NCBI RefSeq assembly: GCF_000337495.1
Contig: NZ_AOIS01000011.1
Coordinates: forward strand, 95,670 to 141,860
Origin: Haloterrigena salina JCM 13891
GTDB taxonomy: Archaea; Halobacteriota; Halobacteria; Halobacteriales; Natrialbaceae
Direction of reading: 5' to 3'
Length of the DNA stretch: 46,191 nucleotides
The translations under genes and the position numbers were made by a program. Below, piece after piece: positions 1-7,723 of the stretch. A model generated the notes under the pieces. The model saw nothing but the letters and a program-made list of their open reading frames with translations, had not been told where the DNA came from and ran no database searches. Positions within the stretch are counted from its first letter, which is position 1. The number at the start of each line of letters is the position of its first letter.

Positions 1-18
1 GGGATCTTCGCCGCCGTT

Positions 19-999
19 TCAGCACCCGCCGTACTCGAACTCGAGTTCGCCGTTCAGCGCCATCGAGTGGTCGTCGTAGTAGGCATAGAGGTTTTTCGGA
101 GCGGTGTACCGTCCGCCGTAGTGCCCGACGGGGCCGGTCGTGTCGATGATGTTGTCGTCGAGGTCCTCCGTGAACGAAATGTCCTTGCGCTCGAAAACGA
201 GGTCGTCGTCGAGCCAGTAGCGAACGACCCCGTCGTGGTTCGCCTTGCCGTTGGTAATCGTGTTCACGCGCACGTAGTACTCAAATTCGTACCACACGCC
301 GGGTTCGATTTCCGGCGACCCGAGCGCGTATTCCTCGCCGTCGACGAGATAATCGTGGTCACCGATACCCTCGTCACCGTCGCCCATGTGGTAGGTGTTC
401 GAGAGGAGGTGGAACGGTCCCTCCGGATCGGTGTCTTTGGTGGACACGTACATGCGATTGCTCCAGCCGTTGGTGCCGTCGGGCCGACCGCCGCCGGCGC
501 TGCCTTCGCCCCTCGCGATCGCGCAGTTCCAGAGGCGACAGTTCGTCGGCGCGTCGCGCCCGGGCATCGCCCAGTTGCTGTTCAGGGCGAAGTTGACGCG
601 TCCGTTGAGTTCGAACAGTCCGTCGTCGAAGTCGTAGTGCGTGCTCAGGCCCCAGTGAGCGTCTTCTCGAACGCGCAACTGCAGGGCGCTCTCCCCGGAC
701 GCCGTCGGGTTCGAGACGAGCGTGAGATTGTCGGGATCACCGTTCGACATCCGGTAGACGTCGTCCCAGCTATCGTAGTCATCGTAATCGAGGTGAACGA
801 TGCTGTCCGGGTGGCTGCAATCCGCTGTTGCCGTATCGGTTCCGAATCCGGCGACACCGAGCAGACTGCCCGCGCCGACGGCTCCGCCCATCTGAAGTGC
901 CCGACGTCTGGTCACGCTGGCGCCCGTCGTCTTCTCGGCCGCTCCGTCTCCGTTGTCGTCTTCTCCTCGGTTCGCTGCATCAGTAGTATTTGTAGCCAT
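19..999 (-). CDS. Tat-exported polysaccharide lyase-like protein (PL14-type fold)
   Basis: Probably cleaves an acidic polysaccharide outside the cell; the substrate cannot be told from sequence. The N-terminus has a twin-arginine signal (RRRALQMG, then a Gly/Ala-rich hydrophobic stretch and an Ala-rich cleavage area), the usual export route in haloarchaea. The mature part, about 280 residues, is a beta-rich Trp/Tyr-rich domain with patterns such as WYEFEYYVRVN and DGVVRYWLDD, which recall family 14 polysaccharide lyases. Cysteines sit right after the signal, in a TNCRLWNC segment and as the last residue, so disulfides are possible. I chose the ATG at 999 because it places the Tat motif about 30 residues in; the open frame runs 46 codons further upstream without secretion-signal features. 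It is monocistronic. Export is well supported and the lyase family moderately; a concanavalin-like binding domain is the alternative. Confidence 0.6.
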   Translation of the reverse strand: MATNTTDAANRGEDDNGDGAAEKTTGASVTRRRALQMGGAVGAGSLLGVAGFGTDTATADCSHPDSIVHLDYDDYDSWDDVYRMSNGDPDNLTLVSNPTASGESALQLRVREDAHWGLSTHYDFDDGLFELNGRVNFALNSNWAMPGRDAPTNCRLWNCAIARGEGSAGGGRPDGTNGWSNRMYVSTKDTDPEGPFHLLSNTYHMGDGDEGIGDHDYLVDGEEYALGSPEIEPGVWYEFEYYVRVNTITNGKANHDGVVRYWLDDDLVFERKDISFTEDLDDNIIDTTGPVGHYGGRYTAPKNLYAYYDDHSMALNGELEFEYGGC

Positions 1000-1337
1000 C
1001 CGGCTTGGTGTTGTAACATAGTATCTAATTGTATCGGGTTCTCTACCCAGAATAAGGTGGCAATCATATAGTAACACTAACAATTGGCGTGCGAAGAACT
1101 GTCGTCGTAGTGAGGCGACTCGCGATCGATCAGTCAACGAGTACCCTCGGGCGTACGGCGCGATACGAGCCGGAATCTGACCGACGCTCGGTCCGGAGAC
1201 GAGTCGAATTTCGGGTGTTGCGGTCGTCGAGACGCGTCACGAGAACCGCGTCCTACTGGCGTGCATAAGTCGTTTGCTTGCGAATAACAGCGAACAGGCG
1301 GTCCGTTACTGCGGAAGGCGGTACGTGAACGGCGGGG
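1000..1337. other. Gene-free stretch with the lyase promoter
   Basis: 338 bp between the lyase start and the end of the next minus-strand gene. The part next to the lyase is AT-rich (about 1010-1085) and should hold its promoter. I see no convincing gene, tRNA or repeat in the rest. Confidence 0.5.
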
Positions 1338-1994
1338 TCACTCCTCGTCCTCTCGCTCTCGCAACTCCTCGCTCGCCTCCCGCACCTCGCGCATCACGCT
1401 CGAGATGCGCTCCTCGGCCTCGAGTTCCTCCTCAACGGAGAGGTCGACGCCTTCGACCTCGAGCAGGAACTTGGCGACCTCGGTCGACTCGTACATGACG
1501 TCGTCGAGTTCCTCGGCGGTGAAGAAGTCACACATCGCGCCGTAGAGGAAGGTCGCGCCCGCCTTGCGAACCTTCTCCTCGAAGGAGGCCCGGGCCTGGT
1601 TGACCGCCTGCGGGGTGTAGGTGTCGGTCATGAAGGGGACCAGTTCGGGAAGGTTCTCGCCGATCTTCGTCATCTCGACGCCGGTCTCGGTCCGGAAGTC
1701 GGAACAGAGCCGGGCGATGGCCCACTCGCGGGCGGTGACGTAGGTACGGTCTCGGAGGAACTCGTTGACGCGGTCGTACTGCGCGCCGTCCATCTTCGTA
1801 AAGCGGGCGTACTTCTGGACGTCCTCCGGCACGTCGTTCTTCTGGGGGTCGGGATCCGGAACGTTCGGCATCGGTCCGTCGCCGTCCGCGTCCGCGTCGT
1901 CGGCGCTCGCGTCGGATTCGGGGTCGGTGTCCGCTCGGGAGGGCGATTCGTCGTCGGCCGCGAACCGGGAGGCGTCCAGTCCGTCCTCGTCCAT
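1338..1994 (-). CDS. DUF5806-type haloarchaeal conserved protein
   Basis: Function unknown. The first 60 or so residues are an acidic, Asp/Ser/Pro-rich, probably disordered tail. From about residue 60 a conserved helical domain begins (KYARFTKMDGAQYDRVNEFL) and runs through an AREWAIARLCSDF segment and a long ASFEEKVRKAGATFLYG helix to a charged C-terminal helix rich in Glu and Arg. There is no membrane segment and no recognisable catalytic motif. I recognise the domain as the haloarchaea-restricted DUF5806 family, from memory. The ATG at 1994 precedes the acidic tail, and no better start lies upstream. It is divergent from the thiolase gene across 270 bp and is probably transcribed alone. 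The protein is likely cytoplasmic. Confidence 0.7.
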   Translation of the reverse strand: MDEDGLDASRFAADDESPSRADTDPESDASADDADADGDGPMPNVPDPDPQKNDVPEDVQKYARFTKMDGAQYDRVNEFLRDRTYVTAREWAIARLCSDFRTETGVEMTKIGENLPELVPFMTDTYTPQAVNQARASFEEKVRKAGATFLYGAMCDFFTAEELDDVMYESTEVAKFLLEVEGVDLSVEEELEAEERISSVMREVREASEELREREDEE

Positions 1995-2232
1995 GGCCGC
2001 GTATTACCAGCAATCCGAGATAAGCGTTCGGAAGGGGACCCTCGCGTCGGCGGACGATCGCGGTCCGGCCGCACTGACTCCCGTCGACTCGCGCGGACGT
2101 GAGAGTCAGTTCGGCAGCGCCCCGACGAAACGCGAATCGAGACCGATCGGCACGCGACCGTTTCGGTGGAAAACCGGGATATGAGCCTCGAGCGGCGCGT
2201 AAACGGTTCGAACGTGTACGGGAGTTCGACCG

Positions 2233-2241
2233 GATTTAAGT
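2233..2241 (+). promoter_or_regulatory. TATA box of the thiolase gene
   Basis: A GATTTAAGT-like element is centred about 27 bp before the thiolase ATG. That is the archaeal TATA position for a transcript starting at or next to the start codon, so a leaderless mRNA is expected. No Shine-Dalgarno sequence precedes the ATG. Confidence 0.6.
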
Positions 2242-2264
2242 CCGTCAGGGACGTTCGGTAGTAT

Positions 2265-3401
2265 ATGTCACAGACGCCAGTCGTGGTCGAGGCAGTACGG
2301 ACCCCGCAGGGGAAAGAGGACGGCGTGTTCGCGGACGTCCGCAGCGAGGACCTCTCGGTGCCGCTGATCGACGAGATTCTGGCCGAGACCGGACTCTCTG
2401 GCGACGAGATCGACGATCTGATGTGGGGCTGTGCACAGCAGCGCAGCGAGCAGGACAACAACCTCGCTCGCGTCATCGCTCTCCTGTCGGAACTCGGGGA
2501 GAACGTGCCGGCGACGACGATCAACCGCTGGTGTGCCTCCTCGATGCAGTCGGTCATCTCCGCCTCCGACGCCATCGCGGCCGGCAACCGTGACGCCATC
2601 ATCGCCGGCGGCGTCGAGAGCATGAGCCGCGTCCCGATGGGCGGCGGCTTCGAACATATCCACCCCAAACTCGCCGAACTGTACGATCTCGGCGACCTCC
2701 AGATGGGGATGACCGCCGAGAAGGTCGCCGAGGAGTACGGCATCTCCCGCGAGGAACAGGACGAGTACGCCGCCCGCAGCCAGCAAAACGCCGCCGAAGC
2801 GACCGAGTCGGGCCGCTTCGACGACGAGATCGTCCCGATCGAGACCGAGGACGGCACCGTCAGCGAGGACGAGGGCATTCGCCCCGGCACGACGACCGAG
2901 AAACTCGCCGAACTGCCGACCGTCTTCAAGGACGACGGCACCGTCACGCCCGGCAACGCCTCCCAGATCTCCGACGGCGCCTCCGCCCTGCTGATCACCA
3001 GCGAGGCCTTCGCCGAGGAGCACGACCTCGAGATCTTAGCCGAGGTCGGCCAGAACAACGTCGCCGGCGTCGACCCGACCGTCATGGGGATCGGTCCGGT
3101 CCCGGCGACGAAGGGCCTGCTCGAGCGCAACGGCCGCGACATCGACGAGTACGACCTCGTGGAGCTCAACGAGGCCTTCGCCAGCCAGTCGCTGTACTCC
3201 CGCGACGAACTCGGCATCGATCCCGAAATCTTCAACGTCAACGGCGGCGCCATCGCGCTCGGCCACCCGCTGGGGGCCTCGGGCGCGCGCCTGCCGGTCA
3301 CGCTGATCAACGAACTCCAGAAGCGCGGCGGCGGCCTCGGACTGGCGACGCTCTGTGTCGGCTTCGGGCAGGGTGCGGCGATCGAGTTCGACGTCAACTG
3401 A
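2265..3401 (+). CDS. Acetyl-CoA C-acyltransferase (thiolase)
   Basis: Catalyses thiolytic cleavage of 3-ketoacyl-CoA, or the reverse condensation of two acetyl-CoA. The 378-residue protein has the full thiolase layout: nucleophilic Cys90 in NRWCASSMQS, the GGVESMSRVPMG segment, the His334 loop in GGAIALGHPLGASGAR, and the second active-site Cys364 in TLCVGFGQG. These match the Cys-His-Cys triad of degradative thiolases. Length is slightly short for the family (about 390). The start at 2265 is supported by the TATA box about 27 bp upstream. It is a single-gene unit; a possible partner in acyl-CoA metabolism, the long-chain acyl-CoA ligase, lies at 13.0-15.0 kb. The last 11 codons are repeated about 140 bp downstream. 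Beta-oxidation and polyhydroxyalkanoate or isoprenoid supply are both possible roles. Confidence 0.92.
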   Translation: MSQTPVVVEAVRTPQGKEDGVFADVRSEDLSVPLIDEILAETGLSGDEIDDLMWGCAQQRSEQDNNLARVIALLSELGENVPATTINRWCASSMQSVISASDAIAAGNRDAIIAGGVESMSRVPMGGGFEHIHPKLAELYDLGDLQMGMTAEKVAEEYGISREEQDEYAARSQQNAAEATESGRFDDEIVPIETEDGTVSEDEGIRPGTTTEKLAELPTVFKDDGTVTPGNASQISDGASALLITSEAFAEEHDLEILAEVGQNNVAGVDPTVMGIGPVPATKGLLERNGRDIDEYDLVELNEAFASQSLYSRDELGIDPEIFNVNGGAIALGHPLGASGARLPVTLINELQKRGGGLGLATLCVGFGQGAAIEFDVN

Positions 3402-3417
3402 GACAGTTCGTCTGGGC

Positions 3418-3422
3418 TTTTT
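3418..3422 (+). terminator. T-tract terminator of the thiolase gene
   Basis: A run of five T lies 17 bp after the thiolase stop codon, followed by a second T-run at 3431-3434. Short U-tracts of this kind are the usual haloarchaeal termination signal. Confidence 0.4.
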
Positions 3423-3448
3423 GGTCCAGGTTTTGTGAGCGAGGAGTG

Positions 3449-3480
3449 CGCGGTTCGGAGGCCGAAGGCCGAGAACCGCG
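3449..3480. repeat. GC-rich inverted repeat
   Basis: CGCGGTTC (3449-3456) pairs perfectly with GAACCGCG (3473-3480), with an inner GGCC/GGCC pairing. It lies between the two copies of the thiolase 3' end. It could be a transcript-end hairpin or part of a mobile remnant. Confidence 0.55.
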
Positions 3481-3543
3481 ACTGACGAGCGAGACAAAAG
3501 GTGGTCGCGTCAGGGCGCGGCGATCGAGTCCGACGTCAACTAA

Positions 3544-4038
3544 CGCGTTCGTCGCCAACTGAGTCGGTCGGCTCGAATTCTGCAATTCTTTGCGGACGGA
3601 CAAACCGACAAGTAGCGAGAGCAATCCAGTGCCGTGGCGCGCGCTGACGGTGCGCCTGAGTAGAGCGAGGTGCGAGCTATGCGAGCACCTCGGAAAGTGA
3701 ACGGCGAACGAAGTGAGCCGTGAGCACTGCGAAGGCGTGCCGGTGACTGCGTGCGAGGTCTTCGCGAGTTGTACGAGCGAATGGCTTGGAAGACGCGGAG
3801 CGTCTTTCAATGGATGAGTGAGCGACCAATGGGAGCGAGCGAATCGGCTGGGGAGAACGTGGCGATCCCCGTTGCCACGGTAGCAGAGAGACTACCTCTT
3901 CGTCACCACTCGGAACGCTCGCGGTCGAACAGATAGCACTGCCAGCGCGCTCGAGTCCGCGCCATCAGAGCGATGGTTGTCACGAACGACCGACGCCTCG
4001 AACGCCGAAGAGAAATGGCTCGCACCCGCCATACGACC
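3544..4038. other. Gene-free, hairpin-rich stretch
   Basis: About 500 bp without a credible gene; the open frames here have biased Arg/Ser compositions typical of noncoding haloarchaeal DNA. It contains many short GAGCGA/GCGAGC-like words and perfect small hairpins, for example 3666-3673 with 3685-3692 and 3790-3796 with 3800-3806. It looks like degenerate repetitive or mobile-element-derived DNA. Confidence 0.45.
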
Positions 4039-4041
4039 GGG

Positions 4042-4068
4042 TATTTAGATAGCTCGAGTCCGAGGAGG
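4042..4068 (+). promoter_or_regulatory. TATA box and Shine-Dalgarno-like site before the small membrane protein
   Basis: TATTTAGA at 4042-4049 is centred about 29 bp before the ATG at 4074, so the transcript should start near the ATG. A GAGGAGG sequence sits at 4062-4068. If the TATA box is the one used, the Shine-Dalgarno site would not be transcribed, so the two signals disagree about the leader. Confidence 0.45.
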
Positions 4069-4073
4069 CTAGT

Positions 4074-4454
4074 ATGAGCGCGCCCTTGCTGGCAATCATC
4101 GTGGGGATCCCTCTCGCCTGGCACCTCGGGCTCACCGCCGTCGCCTACTACGACGCGGGACGGGTCGGCCTCGAGCCGCCGACAAAGTGGGCGGCGATCA
4201 CGTTCTGCATCCCGCTCTTTGGCTTCTTCATCTACCTCTTCGAGCGCAGCGAGCTCTCCTACGAGCCGGACGACGACCCCTACCGCGGGAACAACTTCAA
4301 CATCCACCCCTCGCGGGCCGACGACGCGCCCTTGCCCTCCCGCGGGGACGATCGACTATCGGTCGACGAGGACGATTGGGACGAGACCGGCGGCGAGGAC
4401 CCGCCTCGAGACCGAGCGGAGCGAGGGGACGGCGATCCGCGCGACGGCCGGTAG
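4074..4454 (+). CDS. Small two-span membrane protein with acidic tail
   Basis: Function unknown, 126 residues. Two hydrophobic segments (about residues 3-26 and 40-58) are joined by a short loop. The second (AAITFCIPLFGFFIYLFER) resembles the membrane hairpin of PLDc_N domains (W..., PLFG..IY...). The remaining 65 residues are hydrophilic, rich in Asp, Arg and Pro, and probably cytoplasmic and disordered. The start follows a TATA box and a GAGGAGG site. It stands alone between a gene-free stretch and the convergent AOR gene. It is likely a real gene given its composition and promoter, with no function assignable. Confidence 0.65.
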   Translation: MSAPLLAIIVGIPLAWHLGLTAVAYYDAGRVGLEPPTKWAAITFCIPLFGFFIYLFERSELSYEPDDDPYRGNNFNIHPSRADDAPLPSRGDDRLSVDEDDWDETGGEDPPRDRAERGDGDPRDGR

Positions 4455-4745
4455 CGGGTCACCGCCCTCGAGCAGTTACAATAGCGGGACAGGTACAGAC
4501 GAACAGTCATCTCGTCGCGGTCGAAGGAATGACCGTCCCGCGGATACCCTCGATTGCCTCTCTCTGTTCGTGTCCGCGGGATCCGCCTCCCTCTGTGCCG
4601 TTTTGCGTCGTGAGGCTGCACTCGCTCGAGCGATCGCGCTCGAGACGAAGACGCAGCCGCTGACAGCAACGCGGTCGCGAAACAGCCGACTTCGAACAGA
4701 AAACGACGAATCGTAATAGTCGCCGTCGCGGAGCCCGCTAGTCCC

Positions 4746-6437
4746 TCAGTCGTCGGCCGGCGCCGCGTCGAAGTCGGCGTCCTCGAAGCGCTCGGCGGGG
4801 ACTGTCCCGTCGGCCTCCCAGCCGCGTTCGTCGTAGTACTCCTCGAGGCCGTCCTCGAAGTCCGGAATCTCGTAGGGGAGGGTATCGTCGCTCCGGTCGA
4901 AGCCGCGCTGGTTGTTGAAGTGGCGCTCGAGGGAGACGACGGTGCCGCCGAGTGCCAGCAGGTCCTCGTAGTCGGCGTCCAAGAGGATCTCGAAGCGCTC
5001 CTCGGTGACGAAATCCCGCGAGAACTTACAGAGGACGGCGCTGTCCTTGACGGCGTTGATGTTCTCGAGTTCGATGACCTTCGGCGGCTTCCCCTCCAGA
5101 CCCGACTTGTCGAAGGCATCGTCGGCGTCGACCAGCGGGTACTCGTAGGGGTAGAACTCGGCGTACATGTGGTCGGCGCCGCGGTTGGAGGTGGCGAAGG
5201 ACAGCCCCTGGCCGTTCAGGGTGCGGCCGTCGTGGGCGGGAAACTCCATTCCCTTGACGGTCCAGTTCTCGACGCCGAGGTCCTCGTGGAAGCGGTCGAT
5301 CCCCTCCGCGAGCCGGTCGCCGACACCCTCGCGGTAGGCGATCTGTTCGACGAGGTCGTGGATGAGATCGACGTTGCCGAACTCGTCTTCGCTCGCGAGG
5401 TAGGCCGCGACGGCGTCGCCGGCCGAGATCGCGTCGAGCCCGAGCTCGTCGCAGAGCTGGTTCGACTTCATCACGTCGACGATGTCGTCGACGCCGGAGT
5501 TGGGGCCGAACGCCATCAGGGTCTCGAACTCAGGGCCCTCGGTCTCGACACCGGATTCCTCGTCTCTGGTCGGCAGTTTGCAGGCGAACGCGCAGGCCGA
5601 ACAGGTTCCCTTCTTGTACTTCTTCTCGGCGACGCGGTCGCCGTTGACGCCGTCGATCCCCTCGAAAGAGAGCTCCGAGAAGTAGTAGCTGGGCAGCGCC
5701 TCGACCATGTTGGCGTACTCCGTGACGGAGGTCGTCCCCGACTCCTTCATCGGGTGGTCGGCCTGGGCGGCCTCGCCGTGGATCTCCATCTGGGCGGCCG
5801 GAATCTCGACCTCGTGAGTCGAGTCGCCGTCGAAGGTGATCGCCTTCACGTTCTTCGACCCCAGAACAGCGCCCAGTCCGCCGCGGCCGAAGGCGCGCTC
5901 CTCCGAAGTCATCATCGAGGCGAAACGGACCTCGTTCTCGCCCGCGGGACCGACGACGACCGTGTGCTCGGAGTCGAGGCCGTGTTCGTCCGCGATGTAC
6001 TCGCAGGTCTCGGGGACCGTCGCCTGCTCGAGGTCCGGTACGTCCTCGAACTCGACGCCCTCGTCGGTGACGTGGACGATAACGAGGTCGTCGCTCGCGC
6101 CGGTGACCTCGACGGCGCTGTAGCCCGTTCCGGTGAAGTTCCGCGAGAGGAAGCCGCCGGCGTTCGAGGAGAGCAGGCCGTCGGTTAGCGGCGAGACGCC
6201 CGTCGCCGACATCCGGCCCGTGAAGCTCATCGTCGAGTGCTGGAGCGGGCCGGTCGCGAAGAACACGCGGTTGTCGGCCCCCAGCGGGTCGACGTCGAAC
6301 GGGATTCGATCGTGGGCGAGTTTCGTTCCGAGCGCGCGACCGCCCAAGAACGACTCGAGGAGGTCGTCGATCGCCTCGGTCCGCATCGTCCGCTCCCCGA
6401 CGTCGATCGTACACAGCGGTCCCTGGACGTGTCTCAT
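4746..6437 (-). CDS. Aldehyde:ferredoxin oxidoreductase family protein (tungstopterin enzyme)
   Basis: Oxidises an aldehyde to the acid using ferredoxin; family members carry a tungsten- or molybdenum-bispterin and one [4Fe-4S] cluster. The 563-residue protein has the N-terminal AOR domain (GGRALGTKLA, FFATGPLQHSTMSFTGRMSATGVSPL, NAGGFL). The cluster ligands are Cys279, Cys282 and Cys286 (C-x2-C-x3-C) plus Cys470 (AVLCKFS), the spacing expected for AOR. The ATG at 6437 was chosen because MRHVQGPLCTIDV matches the family start; the open frame upstream has no homology. It is a lone gene: no pterin-synthesis or ferredoxin gene is adjacent. The physiological aldehyde is unknown; formaldehyde, glyceraldehyde-3-phosphate or amino-acid-derived aldehydes are handled by relatives. 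It is cytoplasmic. Confidence 0.88.
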   Translation of the reverse strand: MRHVQGPLCTIDVGERTMRTEAIDDLLESFLGGRALGTKLAHDRIPFDVDPLGADNRVFFATGPLQHSTMSFTGRMSATGVSPLTDGLLSSNAGGFLSRNFTGTGYSAVEVTGASDDLVIVHVTDEGVEFEDVPDLEQATVPETCEYIADEHGLDSEHTVVVGPAGENEVRFASMMTSEERAFGRGGLGAVLGSKNVKAITFDGDSTHEVEIPAAQMEIHGEAAQADHPMKESGTTSVTEYANMVEALPSYYFSELSFEGIDGVNGDRVAEKKYKKGTCSACAFACKLPTRDEESGVETEGPEFETLMAFGPNSGVDDIVDVMKSNQLCDELGLDAISAGDAVAAYLASEDEFGNVDLIHDLVEQIAYREGVGDRLAEGIDRFHEDLGVENWTVKGMEFPAHDGRTLNGQGLSFATSNRGADHMYAEFYPYEYPLVDADDAFDKSGLEGKPPKVIELENINAVKDSAVLCKFSRDFVTEERFEILLDADYEDLLALGGTVVSLERHFNNQRGFDRSDDTLPYEIPDFEDGLEEYYDERGWEADGTVPAERFEDADFDAAPADD

Positions 6438-6685
6438 GTGAGTGGAATTACCTTCCGCGGGTGCAAAATGGTATCGGTTCCTGTTACAACCGCACATGGA
6501 TAGTGTATATATCGGGGACAGAAACCGATACGCGACGGCTGGCCGATCCCGATCTGAGCGGCCTCGAGCAGTCGTGGTTCCCGGGGCGCGTACCGTTCGT
6601 GCCGTTCCCGCCGTTCCCTCCCGAGGGACGGTGCCGAAAGGACGCGTGCGACGTGCTTTAGCCTCGGTAGTGTGAGAAACCGCAT

Positions 6686-7255
6686 ATGGCAGCATCGGAG
6701 GGTCAACCGGACGACCCGACGTTAGACGATCTGTACGAACAACTTGAGGCCTTAGAGGAGACGGTCGACACGGCCGACGAGCGGACGGAAGTACGCCGGA
6801 CGCGACGGCTCGTCCGCCGCCTCTCGCACAACGCCGTGGTCGGGAAGGTGATCACGCAGTTCACCCGCAAGGACAAGGCCGAGGCGTTCGTCGGCAGCGT
6901 CGTCATCGGCATGCCGATGCTCGTCGAGGACGGCGTCTTCGAGATCGGTCGGTTCCTCGCGGCTCATCCGGCCGCGTTCCTCGCGAACCTCGCGATGGCG
7001 GTCGGCCTGGTCGTCGGCATCCTCTACGTGGCCGACTTCCGGGCGGTCCAGATCCACAACCCCTACTTCGGCGTCGTCCCGCGGCGGCCGGTCTGGGTCT
7101 GCGGGATCGCCTTCGCCACCGCGGCCGCCCTGATGACGCTGTGGGGACGGATCACGTGGGACGAACCGTGGGTGAACCTCTGTCAGGTGTCGGTCGTCTT
7201 CACCGCGATGGCGCTCGGGGGCTCGCTGGGCGACATCCTACCCGGCGAGTCGTAA
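6686..7255 (+). CDS. DUF2391 family integral membrane protein
   Basis: Function unknown. Residues 1-70 are a charged, partly coiled-coil cytoplasmic region (LDDLYEQLEALEETVD, then an Arg-rich segment). From about residue 75 to the end there are four hydrophobic spans, including AFVGSVVIGMPMLVEDGVF and a terminal segment ending GGSLGDILPGES. The pattern matches the DUF2391 (TIGR02587-like) membrane family of haloarchaea. The ATG at 6686 follows an untranslated stretch after the divergent AOR start; no Shine-Dalgarno site is visible. The next gene on the opposite strand converges, with a gap of 15 bp. Confidence 0.75.
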   Translation: MAASEGQPDDPTLDDLYEQLEALEETVDTADERTEVRRTRRLVRRLSHNAVVGKVITQFTRKDKAEAFVGSVVIGMPMLVEDGVFEIGRFLAAHPAAFLANLAMAVGLVVGILYVADFRAVQIHNPYFGVVPRRPVWVCGIAFATAAALMTLWGRITWDEPWVNLCQVSVVFTAMALGGSLGDILPGES

Positions 7256-7270
7256 GCGACGCGGACCGTT

Positions 7271-7540
7271 TTAGTCCGATCGAAGCAGTTTCGGCTCGTC
7301 CTCCGGCAGGTGCAGCTCGTCGTCGAGGACGATCTCGAGGCGGTCGTCCTCGAGCAGGCGATCGATCTGGTCGTGGGTGAACCGGCCGTCGCAATCCGGC
7401 CCGACGAAGGTGACGAACCGGTCGGTGTATTCGACGACGGTCGCCAGCGAGTCGCCGGTGCGGTAGTAGTAGTGGACGGTCGTCCCGGGATGGAGGGCGG
7501 TAGCGGTCGTCCGAAACGACGACCGGCGAGGATCGATCAT
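7271..7540 (-). CDS. Small conserved hypothetical protein
   Basis: An 89-residue soluble protein of unknown function. It begins MIDPRRSSFRTTATALHPGTT and then shows a compact beta-rich pattern (VHYYYRTGDSLATVVEY, RFVTFVGPDC) followed by an acidic helix (HDQIDRLLEDDRLEIVLDDEL). I prefer the ATG at 7540 to the one at 7564 because the extra eight residues look unrelated to the fold. It converges with the DUF2391 gene. The gene is believable from codon bias and composition only. Confidence 0.55.
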   Translation of the reverse strand: MIDPRRSSFRTTATALHPGTTVHYYYRTGDSLATVVEYTDRFVTFVGPDCDGRFTHDQIDRLLEDDRLEIVLDDELHLPEDEPKLLRSD

Positions 7541-7723
7541 GCGGGCAGCCACTCGAGCGACCAAATAAAGCGGCGGGGCGAACGAGTGCAGCCATTATCA
7601 GTAGCGACTAGCAACATCTCGTTATGTAGGTCTGGCACGAAACGCGCGTTCAATACAGGATGCAATTATCGACGGAGCAGTCGGTCTCTCTGATTCCCGT
7701 CAAAAACATGCTACTGAATACAA

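Larger units (their letters stand above)
3369..3543 (+). repeat. Duplicated 33-bp 3' end of the thiolase gene
   Basis: Bases 3369-3401 (last ten codons plus stop) recur at 3511-3543 with only three differences: a T/C at the Gly codon, a T/C changing Phe to Ser, and TGA to TAA. The copy therefore still reads QGAAIESDVN-stop but has no gene in front of it. The 109 bp between the copies hold a T-tract and a hairpin. It looks like a remnant of a recombination or integration event at the gene's 3' end. Confidence 0.75.

Noticed and set aside
1670-3397. 575-residue minus-strand frame across the thiolase and DUF5806-type genes
   Set aside because: Ser/Arg/Pro-biased translation in antisense of a clear thiolase; no domain.
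3394-3810. 138-residue minus-strand frame in the gene-free block
   Set aside because: Biased composition without domains and overlap with hairpins; typical of noncoding repetitive haloarchaeal DNA.
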